A DNA stretch of 64,000 nucleotides from Halorussus halobius (GTDB lineage Archaea > Halobacteriota > Halobacteria > Halobacteriales > Haladaptataceae), in assembly GCF_004765805.1 (NCBI RefSeq), contig NZ_SBIU01000007.1, positions 1-64,000 on the forward strand, read 5' to 3'. The notes beneath the pieces were generated by a model, which was not told the DNA's origin, searched no databases, and saw only the letters and a list, made by a program, of their open reading frames with translations. Of the stretch, positions 51,483-59,722 are shown one piece after another. Numbering within the stretch: position 1 is the first letter of the stretch; every line of letters begins with the position of its first letter. The position numbers were made by a program, and so were the translations under genes.

Positions 51483-53396
51483 ATGTCTGCATTCAGTACT
51501 CTTACAAAGGCCAGGTACGGTCGGCGAGGCGAGATAGAGACGCCCGTCGGCCAAATTCAGACACCTGCGCTTCTCCCTGTTGCGAACCTTATCGGAGGGA
51601 CCACACCAGAATCAGGCGGCATCTGGCGGTACACGCGTCGCCACCTCTTCCAGAGTGACACCGTCCAGGGACTCATGTTCCAGACGATGACCTTCTTGGA
51701 TTACAACCTTACCTCGGACAACCTGGCGGAGTGGCGGAAGAAGCCGTTGAAGCAGCACTTTGAGGAGAGTGATGCCGAGCCAGGGTTCACGCAGCCATTG
51801 TTTGTCGACTCCGGCGGGTTCAAGCTGATGAACTCAACGACGTTTGGACAGCCGCCGGAAGAGGGTGGGAGCGAGAACGACTGGGGTATCTACACGAACC
51901 CAGAGAGCATCCTGAAGCTACAGCTGGATTATGGCGCGGACATCGTCGCCACATTAGACTTCCCGATTCCCCAGAACCTAAACAAGGAGGAAGCCACCGA
52001 GCGAATGGAGCGGAGCATCGACAACGCAGTCGAATGTCTACAGCTGCTCAATGACGACGAGAAGCTTGAGGAGTGGGGTGTCGAAAAAACACCGTCCGTT
52101 TACGTAGCGATTCACGGCCACAGCTACGAGGACGTCAATTGGTACGTAAGCAAATTTCTGGACCGGGCTGAGGAACTTGATGAAGCGTTCGAGGGCTTTG
52201 CGCTTGGATCACTAGTCCCGCTCAGCAACTCGCCGGATGTCCTCGTTGACATCGTCCAAGGTGCAAGGGATGCGATACCTGAGGAACGGTACGACGATAT
52301 TGCGCTCCACGTCTTCGGAATCAGCGGCCGGCTCTGTCCCCTGCTCTCCCTTCTCGGTGTCGATACGTTCGACTCCTCGAACTACCTGAAAGCAGCTCGC
52401 AACAAGAGCTTCATTCATCCGGAGACGTGGCAGCGGACCAAGTTGAGCGACTGGGACGAGGAGGACTGTGATTGTCAGGCGTGTCAGGACATCTACTTCG
52501 ACGATATGCGCCACGCTTTATTGGAGTCCGATGTCAGCTACAAACGTATCGAAGGCGAACACGGGAAGCACTACAAGAGCGAGTATTACGCACAGATAGC
52601 GCACCACAACTTCGAGTTGTACAGCCGCCAGATGCAGGAGGTACGGGCTGCCATCGAAGACGACGAACTGCTTGAACTCGTGGCGGAGTTCGCTCAGGGA
52701 AAGAACATCGTCGAGAAGGGGTTGAAGCGAGCGCAGCTTCACAACCCGGAGCTCCGCGAACAGTTGGCCGATAATGGCTACGAGGAACTCGTTGCGGGCC
52801 CGGACGCCGAAACGTTCCAGACCAAGCTCTCTGGCTTCGTCGAAGGTGTTGAAGACACGACACGGGAGAAACGGACCATCTCGTTGAAGCACGGTCCCAA
52901 CGATTTCAACATCCTCCAGCAAAACGGTCACCAGCCGCCAAGCAAGGCAGATGTCCTGCTGATTCTGCCGTGCAGCCAGGAGAAACCCTACTCCGATTCT
53001 CGGACACAGCAGGCGGTACTCTCTCCGCTTGAGGAACACCGGGACCGGTTCCACAAGATATCCGTCTCAGGGCTGTACGGCCCTGTGCCAGAGGAGTTCG
53101 AGGAGGCGGACCCGGTGATGAGTTACGAGTATGTTCTCACAACTGCGGACGACGACCAAGTCGAACTCGTTGCGAACCGGCTCGCCCAGTACCTGGACCG
53201 ATTCGGTGAACAGTTCGACCACATCTTGGCCTATACGACGAGCAAAGCATATCGCCGTGCTATCAACGAGGCATTCACCCGGTATGGTCGCGGTGAGATA
53301 TACCCGTCTGACCCGCGAGCCCTCCAACTGACCGAGCATTTCCGCGGCGAAAACATCAACGAACTCGTCGGGTATTTTGACAGTATCGACGGGTAG
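51483..53396 (+). CDS. DpdA-like transglycosylase fused to ArcS-like domain
   Basis: A 637-residue protein. The N-terminal 400 residues are an archaeal-type tRNA-guanine transglycosylase: LFVDSGGFKL (Asp109), ALHVFGISG, LLGVDTFDSSNYL (nucleophile Asp297) and the zinc set CDCQAC with AHHN (Cys329, 331, 334; His about 374). The C-terminal part has LLILPCSQEKPYSDS (Cys497) then VSGLYGPVPEEFEEADPVMS, the DUF5591/ArcS-type module that acts on preQ0 in archaeosine synthesis. ArcS proper has a degenerate TGT domain; here the catalytic Asps are kept. Probable role: inserting preQ0 into DNA and further altering it. Substrate DNA rather than tRNA is inferred from context. Confidence 0.85.
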   Translation: MSAFSTLTKARYGRRGEIETPVGQIQTPALLPVANLIGGTTPESGGIWRYTRRHLFQSDTVQGLMFQTMTFLDYNLTSDNLAEWRKKPLKQHFEESDAEPGFTQPLFVDSGGFKLMNSTTFGQPPEEGGSENDWGIYTNPESILKLQLDYGADIVATLDFPIPQNLNKEEATERMERSIDNAVECLQLLNDDEKLEEWGVEKTPSVYVAIHGHSYEDVNWYVSKFLDRAEELDEAFEGFALGSLVPLSNSPDVLVDIVQGARDAIPEERYDDIALHVFGISGRLCPLLSLLGVDTFDSSNYLKAARNKSFIHPETWQRTKLSDWDEEDCDCQACQDIYFDDMRHALLESDVSYKRIEGEHGKHYKSEYYAQIAHHNFELYSRQMQEVRAAIEDDELLELVAEFAQGKNIVEKGLKRAQLHNPELREQLADNGYEELVAGPDAETFQTKLSGFVEGVEDTTREKRTISLKHGPNDFNILQQNGHQPPSKADVLLILPCSQEKPYSDSRTQQAVLSPLEEHRDRFHKISVSGLYGPVPEEFEEADPVMSYEYVLTTADDDQVELVANRLAQYLDRFGEQFDHILAYTTSKAYRRAINEAFTRYGRGEIYPSDPRALQLTEHFRGENINELVGYFDSIDG

Positions 53397-53500
53397 CGTG
53401 CGTCGGGAACGCGTTGAACCGCTGGAGACCGCCGGGGCGAATCTCTACTCAGTCGATAGTTTGATTAGGTCTCGGTCTGCTCCCTTGATCAAGGACAAGT

Positions 53501-53962
53501 ATGTCGTCTCTACTCATTCAGTCATGCTCAGCAACCAAGCAAGACGTCGAAAAACCGGTGCAGGCACTCGATTTGTACGATGGATACTTCTTCAGGATCA
53601 TCAAGAAAGCAGTGCGCGCGGGCCGGTTCCAACCCGGACTTGACATCATAATTATATCAGCAAAACATGGTGTCGTCGAACCTGACGACGAAATTAGGTA
53701 TTATGATCAACGGATGGACACAGAACGAGCCAAGGAACTGAACGATGCCGTCATCGATGCTATCGCGGACAAGGTGGCCAAGGAAGGCTACGAGAAGGTA
53801 TGGGTCAACCTGGGGAAGGACTATCTCCCGGCTGTCGACGGACTTGAGTCTGCTGTCGATGTTCCGGTCGGTTATATCGAGGGTTGTGGTATCGGGATGA
53901 AAGGCAAGCGGCTGAAACACCTAGTATCCAGCAGCCGATCCATTCCGGTGCACGGTGACTGA
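53501..53962 (+). CDS. DUF6884/YaaA-like protein
   Basis: A 153-residue protein, MSSLLIQSCSATK then KPVQALDLYDGYFFRII, LDIIIISAKHGVVEPDDEIR and YYDQRM. This is the DUF6884-type pattern (CSxxK at the start, SAKHG, then a YD pair). It shares the CS-xx-K opening with the ArcS-like domain of the gene upstream, so the two may be distant relatives. It may act on the inserted base or recognise it; that is inference. The next start is within a few nt of its stop. Confidence 0.7.
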   Translation: MSSLLIQSCSATKQDVEKPVQALDLYDGYFFRIIKKAVRAGRFQPGLDIIIISAKHGVVEPDDEIRYYDQRMDTERAKELNDAVIDAIADKVAKEGYEKVWVNLGKDYLPAVDGLESAVDVPVGYIEGCGIGMKGKRLKHLVSSSRSIPVHGD

Positions 53963-53966
53963 TAAT

Positions 53967-55214
53967 ATGGTGTCGTTTGATATCGTTGCTGAGGCTGGCG
54001 AGGCACGACGTGGCCAGCTCCAGATTAACGACCGCACTCTGGAGACGCCACACCTGTTCCCCGTCATCAACTTCTACGGCGGCGGCAACGAAGGCGCTCT
54101 ATTCGGTGGCGGCGTCCACCGTACAGTCAAGGAATTCCTCGCTCATGACAACGAAGTCACCGGTGGTGAAGACTACAGCGACCTCTTCCGGGGTGTGATG
54201 ACGTCGATATCCTCCCTCGCCGATTACGGTATTCGAGAAAAGAAACTGAACTGGTATCTGGATAACGAGATCCGCGAGTGGGACTGTTTCAGCGACTATG
54301 ACGGGATGATCTTCGCTGACTCCGGCGGCTACAAAATCCTGAAGCAGGGTGGCCTAGAAGGCCAGGACTTTGAGAAGGACATTGACCAGGACAAGGCGCT
54401 GGATATACAGCTGGCTCTAGGACCAGACATCGTGGTCAACCTTGATCACCCTATCCATCCTGATGACGAATTCGAAGAGCGGATCGAAAAGATGGAGCAG
54501 ACAGCTGCCAACGCTGCCCGGTTCGCAGAACGCCGTGATGAGGTTGACGGGGCCTGCTATCTCACGGTACACGGCTATTATGAAGCGATGCTCGAACGAT
54601 CCTTCGACCTCATCGAAGACGAACTCGCAGAACCAATCCCCGAAGTGTTCGATGGGATTGCTTTGGGTAGCCTCGTCCCGCGGAAAGACAACGTTGAGGT
54701 TCTCGTCGAAGCAGTATCCGACTGTAAGAGGGAGATGCAACAGCGAGGGTATGACAATCTTCCTCTACACGTATTAGGAATCTCAGGAAACGCAATGCCG
54801 CTACTCGTTGCTGTAGGGGCCGATACCTTCGATTCTGCCTCCTACCTACACCAAGCGATCAACGGGAAGTACTGCGTCAACCTGTTCGAGACGGTCCCGG
54901 TTGACGAGGCAGACTTCGATGCCTGTGATTGCCGCATCTGTAACGACGATTTCCACCGGGCACGGATGCGGAACGAGATGGACGACCTGTACCAGAAGGA
55001 CATTCTCGGTTCAGTGGCGGCGCACAACTTGGCAGTTCAGCAACGGGAGCTCCGGGAGTTCCGCCAGTTAATCGCTGAAGGAGACGAAGAAAAGGTCGCT
55101 GAATACCTTGAAGAGGCTGTGAAGGACCAGAAGGGTTTCCGCAAGTTCGTCTACCAGCTGATCAACGAACGGATGAACCCGTACTTCGAGAATACAGACA
55201 CAACCTATGCATAA
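53967..55214 (+). CDS. DpdA-like transglycosylase, second copy
   Basis: A 415-residue archaeal-type TGT without ArcS part. MIFADSGGYKIL (Asp118), LHVLGISGNAMPLL, VGADTFDSASYL (nucleophile Asp289) and the zinc set CDCRIC with AAHN (Cys320, 322, 325; His353) are intact. The active site therefore looks complete, as in its partner at 51483. TGTs exchange guanine for preQ0. In bacterial Dpd systems the homologue DpdA acts on DNA. Two complete paralogues in one operon suggest a heterodimer or two targets. The start at 53967 has GGTGA 8 nt upstream; a GTG at 53955 is possible. Confidence 0.85.
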   Translation: MVSFDIVAEAGEARRGQLQINDRTLETPHLFPVINFYGGGNEGALFGGGVHRTVKEFLAHDNEVTGGEDYSDLFRGVMTSISSLADYGIREKKLNWYLDNEIREWDCFSDYDGMIFADSGGYKILKQGGLEGQDFEKDIDQDKALDIQLALGPDIVVNLDHPIHPDDEFEERIEKMEQTAANAARFAERRDEVDGACYLTVHGYYEAMLERSFDLIEDELAEPIPEVFDGIALGSLVPRKDNVEVLVEAVSDCKREMQQRGYDNLPLHVLGISGNAMPLLVAVGADTFDSASYLHQAINGKYCVNLFETVPVDEADFDACDCRICNDDFHRARMRNEMDDLYQKDILGSVAAHNLAVQQRELREFRQLIAEGDEEKVAEYLEEAVKDQKGFRKFVYQLINERMNPYFENTDTTYA

Positions 55215-56739
55215 GACACCACAAGTCAACGAGGTCAACGAGTTCATCGAAATAGCAAGCGACTTCGAAGACCCGTTGGAGGTCATCAGAGAAGCACTAT
55301 CGAATTCCTATGACGCAGACGCGACGCAGGTCGACATCAAGATCGAGCAGGATGACGAGGGACGGAATACATTGGTCATCAAAGACGACGGCCACGGGAT
55401 GGACGAAGACGACCTGTCGTCGTTCTTCGACCTGGGGAACTCGAACAAGGACGACGCCATCGGGTACAAGGGTCACGGCACCAAGATCTACTACAAGAGC
55501 GACAAGATACGCGTCGAGACCGTCAAGGACGGGACGCGGATCGAATCGGTGATGGACCAGCCGTGGGCGAAACTGAACAACCGCGAACTCCCCACGTACT
55601 CGGTCGACACGACGGACGTCGAGGAGCCGTCACGCACACGGATCGAGGTCCACGGCTTCCGGGCTGGCCAGGGCTTTGACCCACAGCAGCTCACATACAA
55701 CAAGATTGAGCATTACATCAAGTGGAAGACAATCGGTGGGTCGACGGCCTGGTACTTCAACGACGACTTCCACGAGATGGAGATTACCGTCGAGCTCTCA
55801 CCCTCGATCGACGATACCCGGGACCCGATCAAGACCGATAACCGGTTGAAATTTCCTGCCGAAAATCTGGATCCGGACGGCGAGTTCGTCGCGGAAGAGA
55901 TGTGCAAGCACTACCCGCCACGGGAGCTGACCGTCACACTCGATGACGGCTGTGAATTGACAATCGAGGTTGTCGGGATGGTCGGTGGGAAGGAAGCCCG
56001 GAATAAGCTGCCGACCTACGGGAAGCACTCCGCCCAGTTCGGTATTTGGCTGGCGAAAGACCACATCAAGGTTGAACGGTATAATGACGCTATCGGTGCG
56101 GACAACGAGTTCTTCCACTTCTTCTTTATTGCCAACTGTCAGGATCTGGAGCTCTCCGCCAATCGGGAGAAGATCCGGAACAAATCCGGGGACGTCTACC
56201 AAGCCATCACGGATGAGTTGGACCGGTACATGACCAAGGTGTGTCAGGAGTCGTGGTACCGGAACTACATCGAACGCCGCAAGGTCGAGGACAAGAAACG
56301 CAGTATCCGGTCACAGGAAAGTTCGCTCCAAGAACGGTTAGAACGCACAGAGGAGCAGGAAGGGCTATCGCCGTCAAACCCGGCTGAGGTCATCGCCGCA
56401 TTAGAACGGTACAGCGCCAATGGTGCGCCTGAAAACATCCAAATTGCGGACTTCCAGATGGACGATGAGGTCAATGCGATCCTCGCTACCGACGACGGGT
56501 TCGACAATGCATCATTACAAGTGAAACTTAGCGACTTCTTTGAAGACGAGACACCGCTGACTAACATCGACCGATTCGTCTGCTGGAAGCTTGGGGACCT
56601 CGACGCGCTCACCAGAATTGAACGTTCCTCATATATGGGCGAATCAATCCGCTTTGACTTTCAGAATAACGAGATCAAGTACGGTGATGGAGACTCGGAG
56701 TCCATCTCTATTCTCGAATTAAACGGCAAGGTTACGTAG
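55207..56739 (+). CDS. GHKL (Hsp90/MutL-like) ATPase
   Basis: A 510-residue protein with a GHKL ATP-binding N terminus: helix PLEVIREALSNSYDADAT (catalytic Glu29, Asn33), DDGHGM (60-65) and GYKGHGTKIYY (G2 lid). The next 200 residues are a transducer-like region with a LELSANREKIRNKSGD segment. Then a coiled coil (SSLQERLERTEEQEG) and an unrecognised end. GHKL ATPases act as gated clamps on DNA or proteins and occur in several defence systems. The gene overlaps the TGT gene by 8 bp, so it belongs to the operon. Exact role unknown. Confidence 0.83.
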   Translation: MHKTPQVNEVNEFIEIASDFEDPLEVIREALSNSYDADATQVDIKIEQDDEGRNTLVIKDDGHGMDEDDLSSFFDLGNSNKDDAIGYKGHGTKIYYKSDKIRVETVKDGTRIESVMDQPWAKLNNRELPTYSVDTTDVEEPSRTRIEVHGFRAGQGFDPQQLTYNKIEHYIKWKTIGGSTAWYFNDDFHEMEITVELSPSIDDTRDPIKTDNRLKFPAENLDPDGEFVAEEMCKHYPPRELTVTLDDGCELTIEVVGMVGGKEARNKLPTYGKHSAQFGIWLAKDHIKVERYNDAIGADNEFFHFFFIANCQDLELSANREKIRNKSGDVYQAITDELDRYMTKVCQESWYRNYIERRKVEDKKRSIRSQESSLQERLERTEEQEGLSPSNPAEVIAALERYSANGAPENIQIADFQMDDEVNAILATDDGFDNASLQVKLSDFFEDETPLTNIDRFVCWKLGDLDALTRIERSSYMGESIRFDFQNNEIKYGDGDSESISILELNGKVT

Positions 56740-56887
56740 TCCGATCATATCGTTATTTTAAGAGATGGTCGATCCACGGAAGCTAATTACCTCTTAATTC
56801 GATTATACGATTGTCCTTGAAACATTTGGAGAGACATCTTCTCTCCACCAAAATAATTCCAGAGTGGCTTGAAACGGTCATTTTATT
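56740..56887. other. A+T-rich spacer
   Basis: About 150 bp, low in G+C, right of the GHKL gene. It marks the end of the island. No gene is seen. Confidence 0.45.
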
Positions 56888-56911
56888 TCGCCTCGCTATG
56901 GGCGGAGGCGA
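56888..56911 (+). repeat. Leader hairpin, copy 13
   Basis: TCGCCTC / GAGGCGA (7 bp) enclose GCTATGGGCG. Preceded by TTTTATT, it lies 6 nt before the ATG at 56918. Confidence 0.6.
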
Positions 56912-56917
56912 GTTCTA

Positions 56918-57229
56918 ATGAGACTCTCGATACAAGTTATCGATCAGGATGGGAACGAACAGACAATTTCCGGCGTCAAGCGGGATGACTGGGAAAATAT
57001 GAATGATCCCTGTCCGGAGTGTGGAGGGCTTGAGTTCAACCATTTTTCAGCATCTGGCGGACATTACGGCTCACGTGATACTGCTGTCGTGATGCGTTCT
57101 GATTTTTGGGATGCTGACCGATCCCTATACACACGTTGCCGTGACTGCCGCGAGATACTCTACAAGCATCCTGCATTCGATCTTCTCTTTCTTTCGGATG
57201 ATAGTGAGGAAATCCCTTTAGACTTCTAA
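56918..57229 (+). CDS. Small zinc-ribbon protein
   Basis: A 103-residue protein. CPEC at about residue 32 and CRDC at about 74 form a split zinc ribbon around a beta-rich middle (GLEFNHFSASGGHYGSRD). The last 30 residues resemble the remnant at 49199-49333. It sits behind a leader hairpin and is 10 bp from a convergent antitoxin-like gene. Function unknown. Confidence 0.65.
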   Translation: MRLSIQVIDQDGNEQTISGVKRDDWENMNDPCPECGGLEFNHFSASGGHYGSRDTAVVMRSDFWDADRSLYTRCRDCREILYKHPAFDLLFLSDDSEEIPLDF

Positions 57230-57239
57230 CCTCTCCTCA

Positions 57240-57878
57240 CTAGAGCTTGAGGTCCTCGTACATCCGGTCAAGGATCGCCAGCGCCGACTGAAACTGGGCG
57301 TAGTTTTCGCGCATATACTCGACCGTCTCTGCTCTCGGGATAACCGGGTACCCCTCGACGTGCTCGATGTCGAGAGACGGCCCTGGCTCGAGGACGATCT
57401 GTAGCGGTCCGTCCAGCTCGTGTCGGGGCTGTCGTTCGAATGCGGTCGGGAGGTCGAACGATTCGAAAAATGTCTCCCAGGCGTCGACGTCCTGCTCACG
57501 AACAGTGAGGAACAGTGGATAGTCGTCGGGCTCGCGACCGACCTGGTAGCCGCCCTGAGTCCACACATAGACGGCGTCGATCCGTGTGAACGCGAACGGC
57601 CAGTCACTAAACTGTGGGATGACGTATGTTTCCTCGATGGAGGGTGGACTGACGCCGGCGCTGGCAGCGACGAGCTCGAGCGCTGCGTCGTGTACGCGCT
57701 CGTCGACGTCAGTGAGGCCGTCGTCATAGGAAACGTAGCCTGCGTCTTCCAGCCGATTGACGGCCTGTCTCACTGTCTCGTAGGGCGTGTGGAGGTGTTG
57801 GGCGACACGGCGGATGGAGTCACCACTCTCGATGGTGAGGATGACCTGCGCCGCGGTGTCGTCGAGAACCTCATACAT
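57240..57878 (-). CDS. Orphan HTH antitoxin-like protein
   Basis: A 212-residue protein clearly paralogous to the antitoxin at 32586-33260: LTIESGDSIRRVAQHL, VRQAVNRLEDAGYV, PPSIEETYVIPQFSDWPFAF, DAVYVWTQGGYQVGREPDDY and PLFLTVREQDVDAWETFF. No nucleotidyltransferase follows it; the next gene on its strand is far away. It may be a solitary regulator or a survivor of a lost toxin pair. The start MYEVLDDTAAQ at 57878 matches the paralogue (MMEYVDETAAK). Confidence 0.76.
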   Translation of the reverse strand: MYEVLDDTAAQVILTIESGDSIRRVAQHLHTPYETVRQAVNRLEDAGYVSYDDGLTDVDERVHDAALELVAASAGVSPPSIEETYVIPQFSDWPFAFTRIDAVYVWTQGGYQVGREPDDYPLFLTVREQDVDAWETFFESFDLPTAFERQPRHELDGPLQIVLEPGPSLDIEHVEGYPVIPRAETVEYMRENYAQFQSALAILDRMYEDLKL

Positions 57879-58371
57879 CTGGTGGTTACCAATAATCCGG
57901 TAACAGTTAAAAGCCTTACTAGAGTACGGGGTAGAACGGCTCTGTCTGAGTTCTATCACTCAGGACTCTCCAATTGAATGACCGAAGAATGTAGATCTCA
58001 TAGCCAATCTACATAATGTGGATAATGTAGATAATGCAAATTGGACTTCTTCAATTGGTTCGTGTGGGTGGCAAAGATTGCGATGAATACGTATGAAATG
58101 CTGATAATCTAAATTATGTAGATTGCGTAGGGTCGACGGTGGTTATGACAATTGAGATTGTGCCAACAATCTACATAATGTACAAAATGTAAGTTGTGTA
58201 GATAGCGTACGCAATCTGTCTGACACAGAATTAAGATGGACGAGCTTCATTGACCGCGTATGACCAGTGCAAAACGTACACTATCGACAAAACTCGCGCA
58301 ACCTTCAACATCTACCCAATGTACATTACCTACAAAATGTACAAAATCCACTTCTTACGGGGTGCTGAGCT
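57879..58371. other. Centromere-like repeat region upstream of parA
   Basis: No gene. A+T-rich DNA with repeated AATCTACATAATGT words: 58005-58018, 58168-58181, with variants at 58024-58036, 58106-58124 (AATCTAAATTATGTAGATT) and 58311-58349 (TACATTACCTACAAAATGTA). The words occur in both orientations. The position next to parA suggests parS/iteron sites bound by the partner protein. Confidence 0.65.
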
Positions 58372-59244
58372 ATGAGTGCTGACGAGTTTGAAGGGCTCCC
58401 CGGAGCAGCTGTCTCGTTGCTCAAGGGAGGGGTAGGGAAATCCACGATCGCGCTCAACATCGCTGATCGACTCGCTGCTCGTGGCCATGAGACGGTACTA
58501 TTGGATCTGGATAAGGACGGACACATGACGACCCAGTTGGGATACGACGATGCGTACGACCGAGATGCGAACCTCGGTGACGCCCTTATCGATGGTGAGG
58601 ACCCCGAAGACCTGCTTATCGAGACGGACTTCGGCGTTCACCTCCTCCCGTCGAGTAACGAGCTCGAGAATGTTGAGACGAGGCTGAAGGACGAACGGTT
58701 CGCAGATGTGAAGCTTCGGCGGAACGTTGTCGATCCGCTCATTCAAAACGGATACGACTACGTGATAATTGATGCCGCAGGCGGCCGTGGGAAACTCTCC
58801 GACAACGCCCTCATCGCCGTCCAGCGCGTCATAATCCCGCTAATCCCGCGTGCTGGCTCGATCAACGGCCTCAATAAGATGATTGAACGCCAGATCTCCC
58901 CAATCCGGCAGAATATCGGGTTGGATATCCTCGCAGTCACTCCGAATATGATTCGCGAAACAATGGGACAACGCAACGAGCATCGGACTCTCGTTGAAAA
59001 TCTCAACCGGGAGTTCGGTTCATTCGTCCCCGAGTACGCTCGTGTGGACCCGGAGATCTTCGATGCCCTCGATGATTCGGGACGCACCATCGATAGTATT
59101 CCGAAGCCAGGGATTCGCGAACGGACCGCAATTTCCCGCGCGTTCAAGCAAGGAATGCCGGTCTCGGAGTTCGACGAAGATTGTGACCAGATCCCGAATT
59201 TCGACCACTTAGCGGACCTCGTGGAGGAACACAGCCATGCCTAA
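58372..59244 (+). CDS. parA: ParA-type partition ATPase
   Basis: A 290-residue Walker-type ATPase. It has a deviant Walker A KGGVGKST (18-25), a switch DLDKDGHMTTQLGYDD and a Walker B-like YDYVIIDAAGGRGK. VIIPLIPRAGSINGL and the C-terminal GIRERTAISRAFKQGMPVSE follow. It drives plasmid segregation on the nucleoid. It overlaps the next gene by 8 bp and is preceded by centromere-like repeats, a complete par locus. The preserved signature Lys in KGGVGKS supports ParA rather than another MinD relative. Confidence 0.9.
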   Translation: MSADEFEGLPGAAVSLLKGGVGKSTIALNIADRLAARGHETVLLDLDKDGHMTTQLGYDDAYDRDANLGDALIDGEDPEDLLIETDFGVHLLPSSNELENVETRLKDERFADVKLRRNVVDPLIQNGYDYVIIDAAGGRGKLSDNALIAVQRVIIPLIPRAGSINGLNKMIERQISPIRQNIGLDILAVTPNMIRETMGQRNEHRTLVENLNREFGSFVPEYARVDPEIFDALDDSGRTIDSIPKPGIRERTAISRAFKQGMPVSEFDEDCDQIPNFDHLADLVEEHSHA

Positions 59245-59722
59245 TGAGGACGACCGTTTCGGGGACGTCGCTGAACAGCTCAAACAAACGGAGGAAGGAG
59301 CCGAATCGGATGACGACGAACGTACTGACACCCAGGATGAACCGCAACCGGATGAAGAGATAATTCCTGAGGACACAGAGTCGGAGACTGAGTCCATTCC
59401 TGAGCAGGATGAGGAGGATGTGGACGAATCCACCGGTGGACCGGCCTTCTCCTTTGATGAGACCGATATGCACGGCTTCTATGTCCGGGAGGACACGTGG
59501 AATGGCGTCACCCGGATGCGATCATCGGTAACTGCTGCGTGCTCTATGTTTGATGTTCCCGAATTTGAGGGAAGAGAGTTTCAAGATGCGTGTCTCCGGG
59601 TAATTGCGGACCACGGTGATGAGGTCGCCCTCCAGATCCTCCGGGAGCGTGGTATCGAAGCCGATGAGGAACGTGTCCAGGAAGTTGTGGAGATGCTGAG
59701 CGAGCAAGCTACGAACGACTAA
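59237..59722 (+). CDS. Putative ParB-like partner/centromere-binding protein
   Basis: A 161-residue protein. The N-terminal 70 residues are disordered and very acidic, typical of ParA partners in halophiles. The C-terminal 90 residues (GFYVREDTWNGVTRMRSSVT, FDVPEFEGREFQDACLRVIA, ADEERVQEVVEMLSEQ) are helical and could bind DNA. It overlaps parA by 8 bp. No homology to canonical ParB is visible. The role is inferred from the operon. Confidence 0.65.
   Translation: MPNEDDRFGDVAEQLKQTEEGAESDDDERTDTQDEPQPDEEIIPEDTESETESIPEQDEEDVDESTGGPAFSFDETDMHGFYVREDTWNGVTRMRSSVTAACSMFDVPEFEGREFQDACLRVIADHGDEVALQILRERGIEADEERVQEVVEMLSEQATND

Noticed and set aside
51483..55214. The TGT-like genes as the housekeeping tRNA TgtA
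   Set aside because: There are two copies in one operon, next to PglZ and GHKL genes, and I see no PUA tRNA-binding domain. A tRNA role cannot be excluded by sequence alone.
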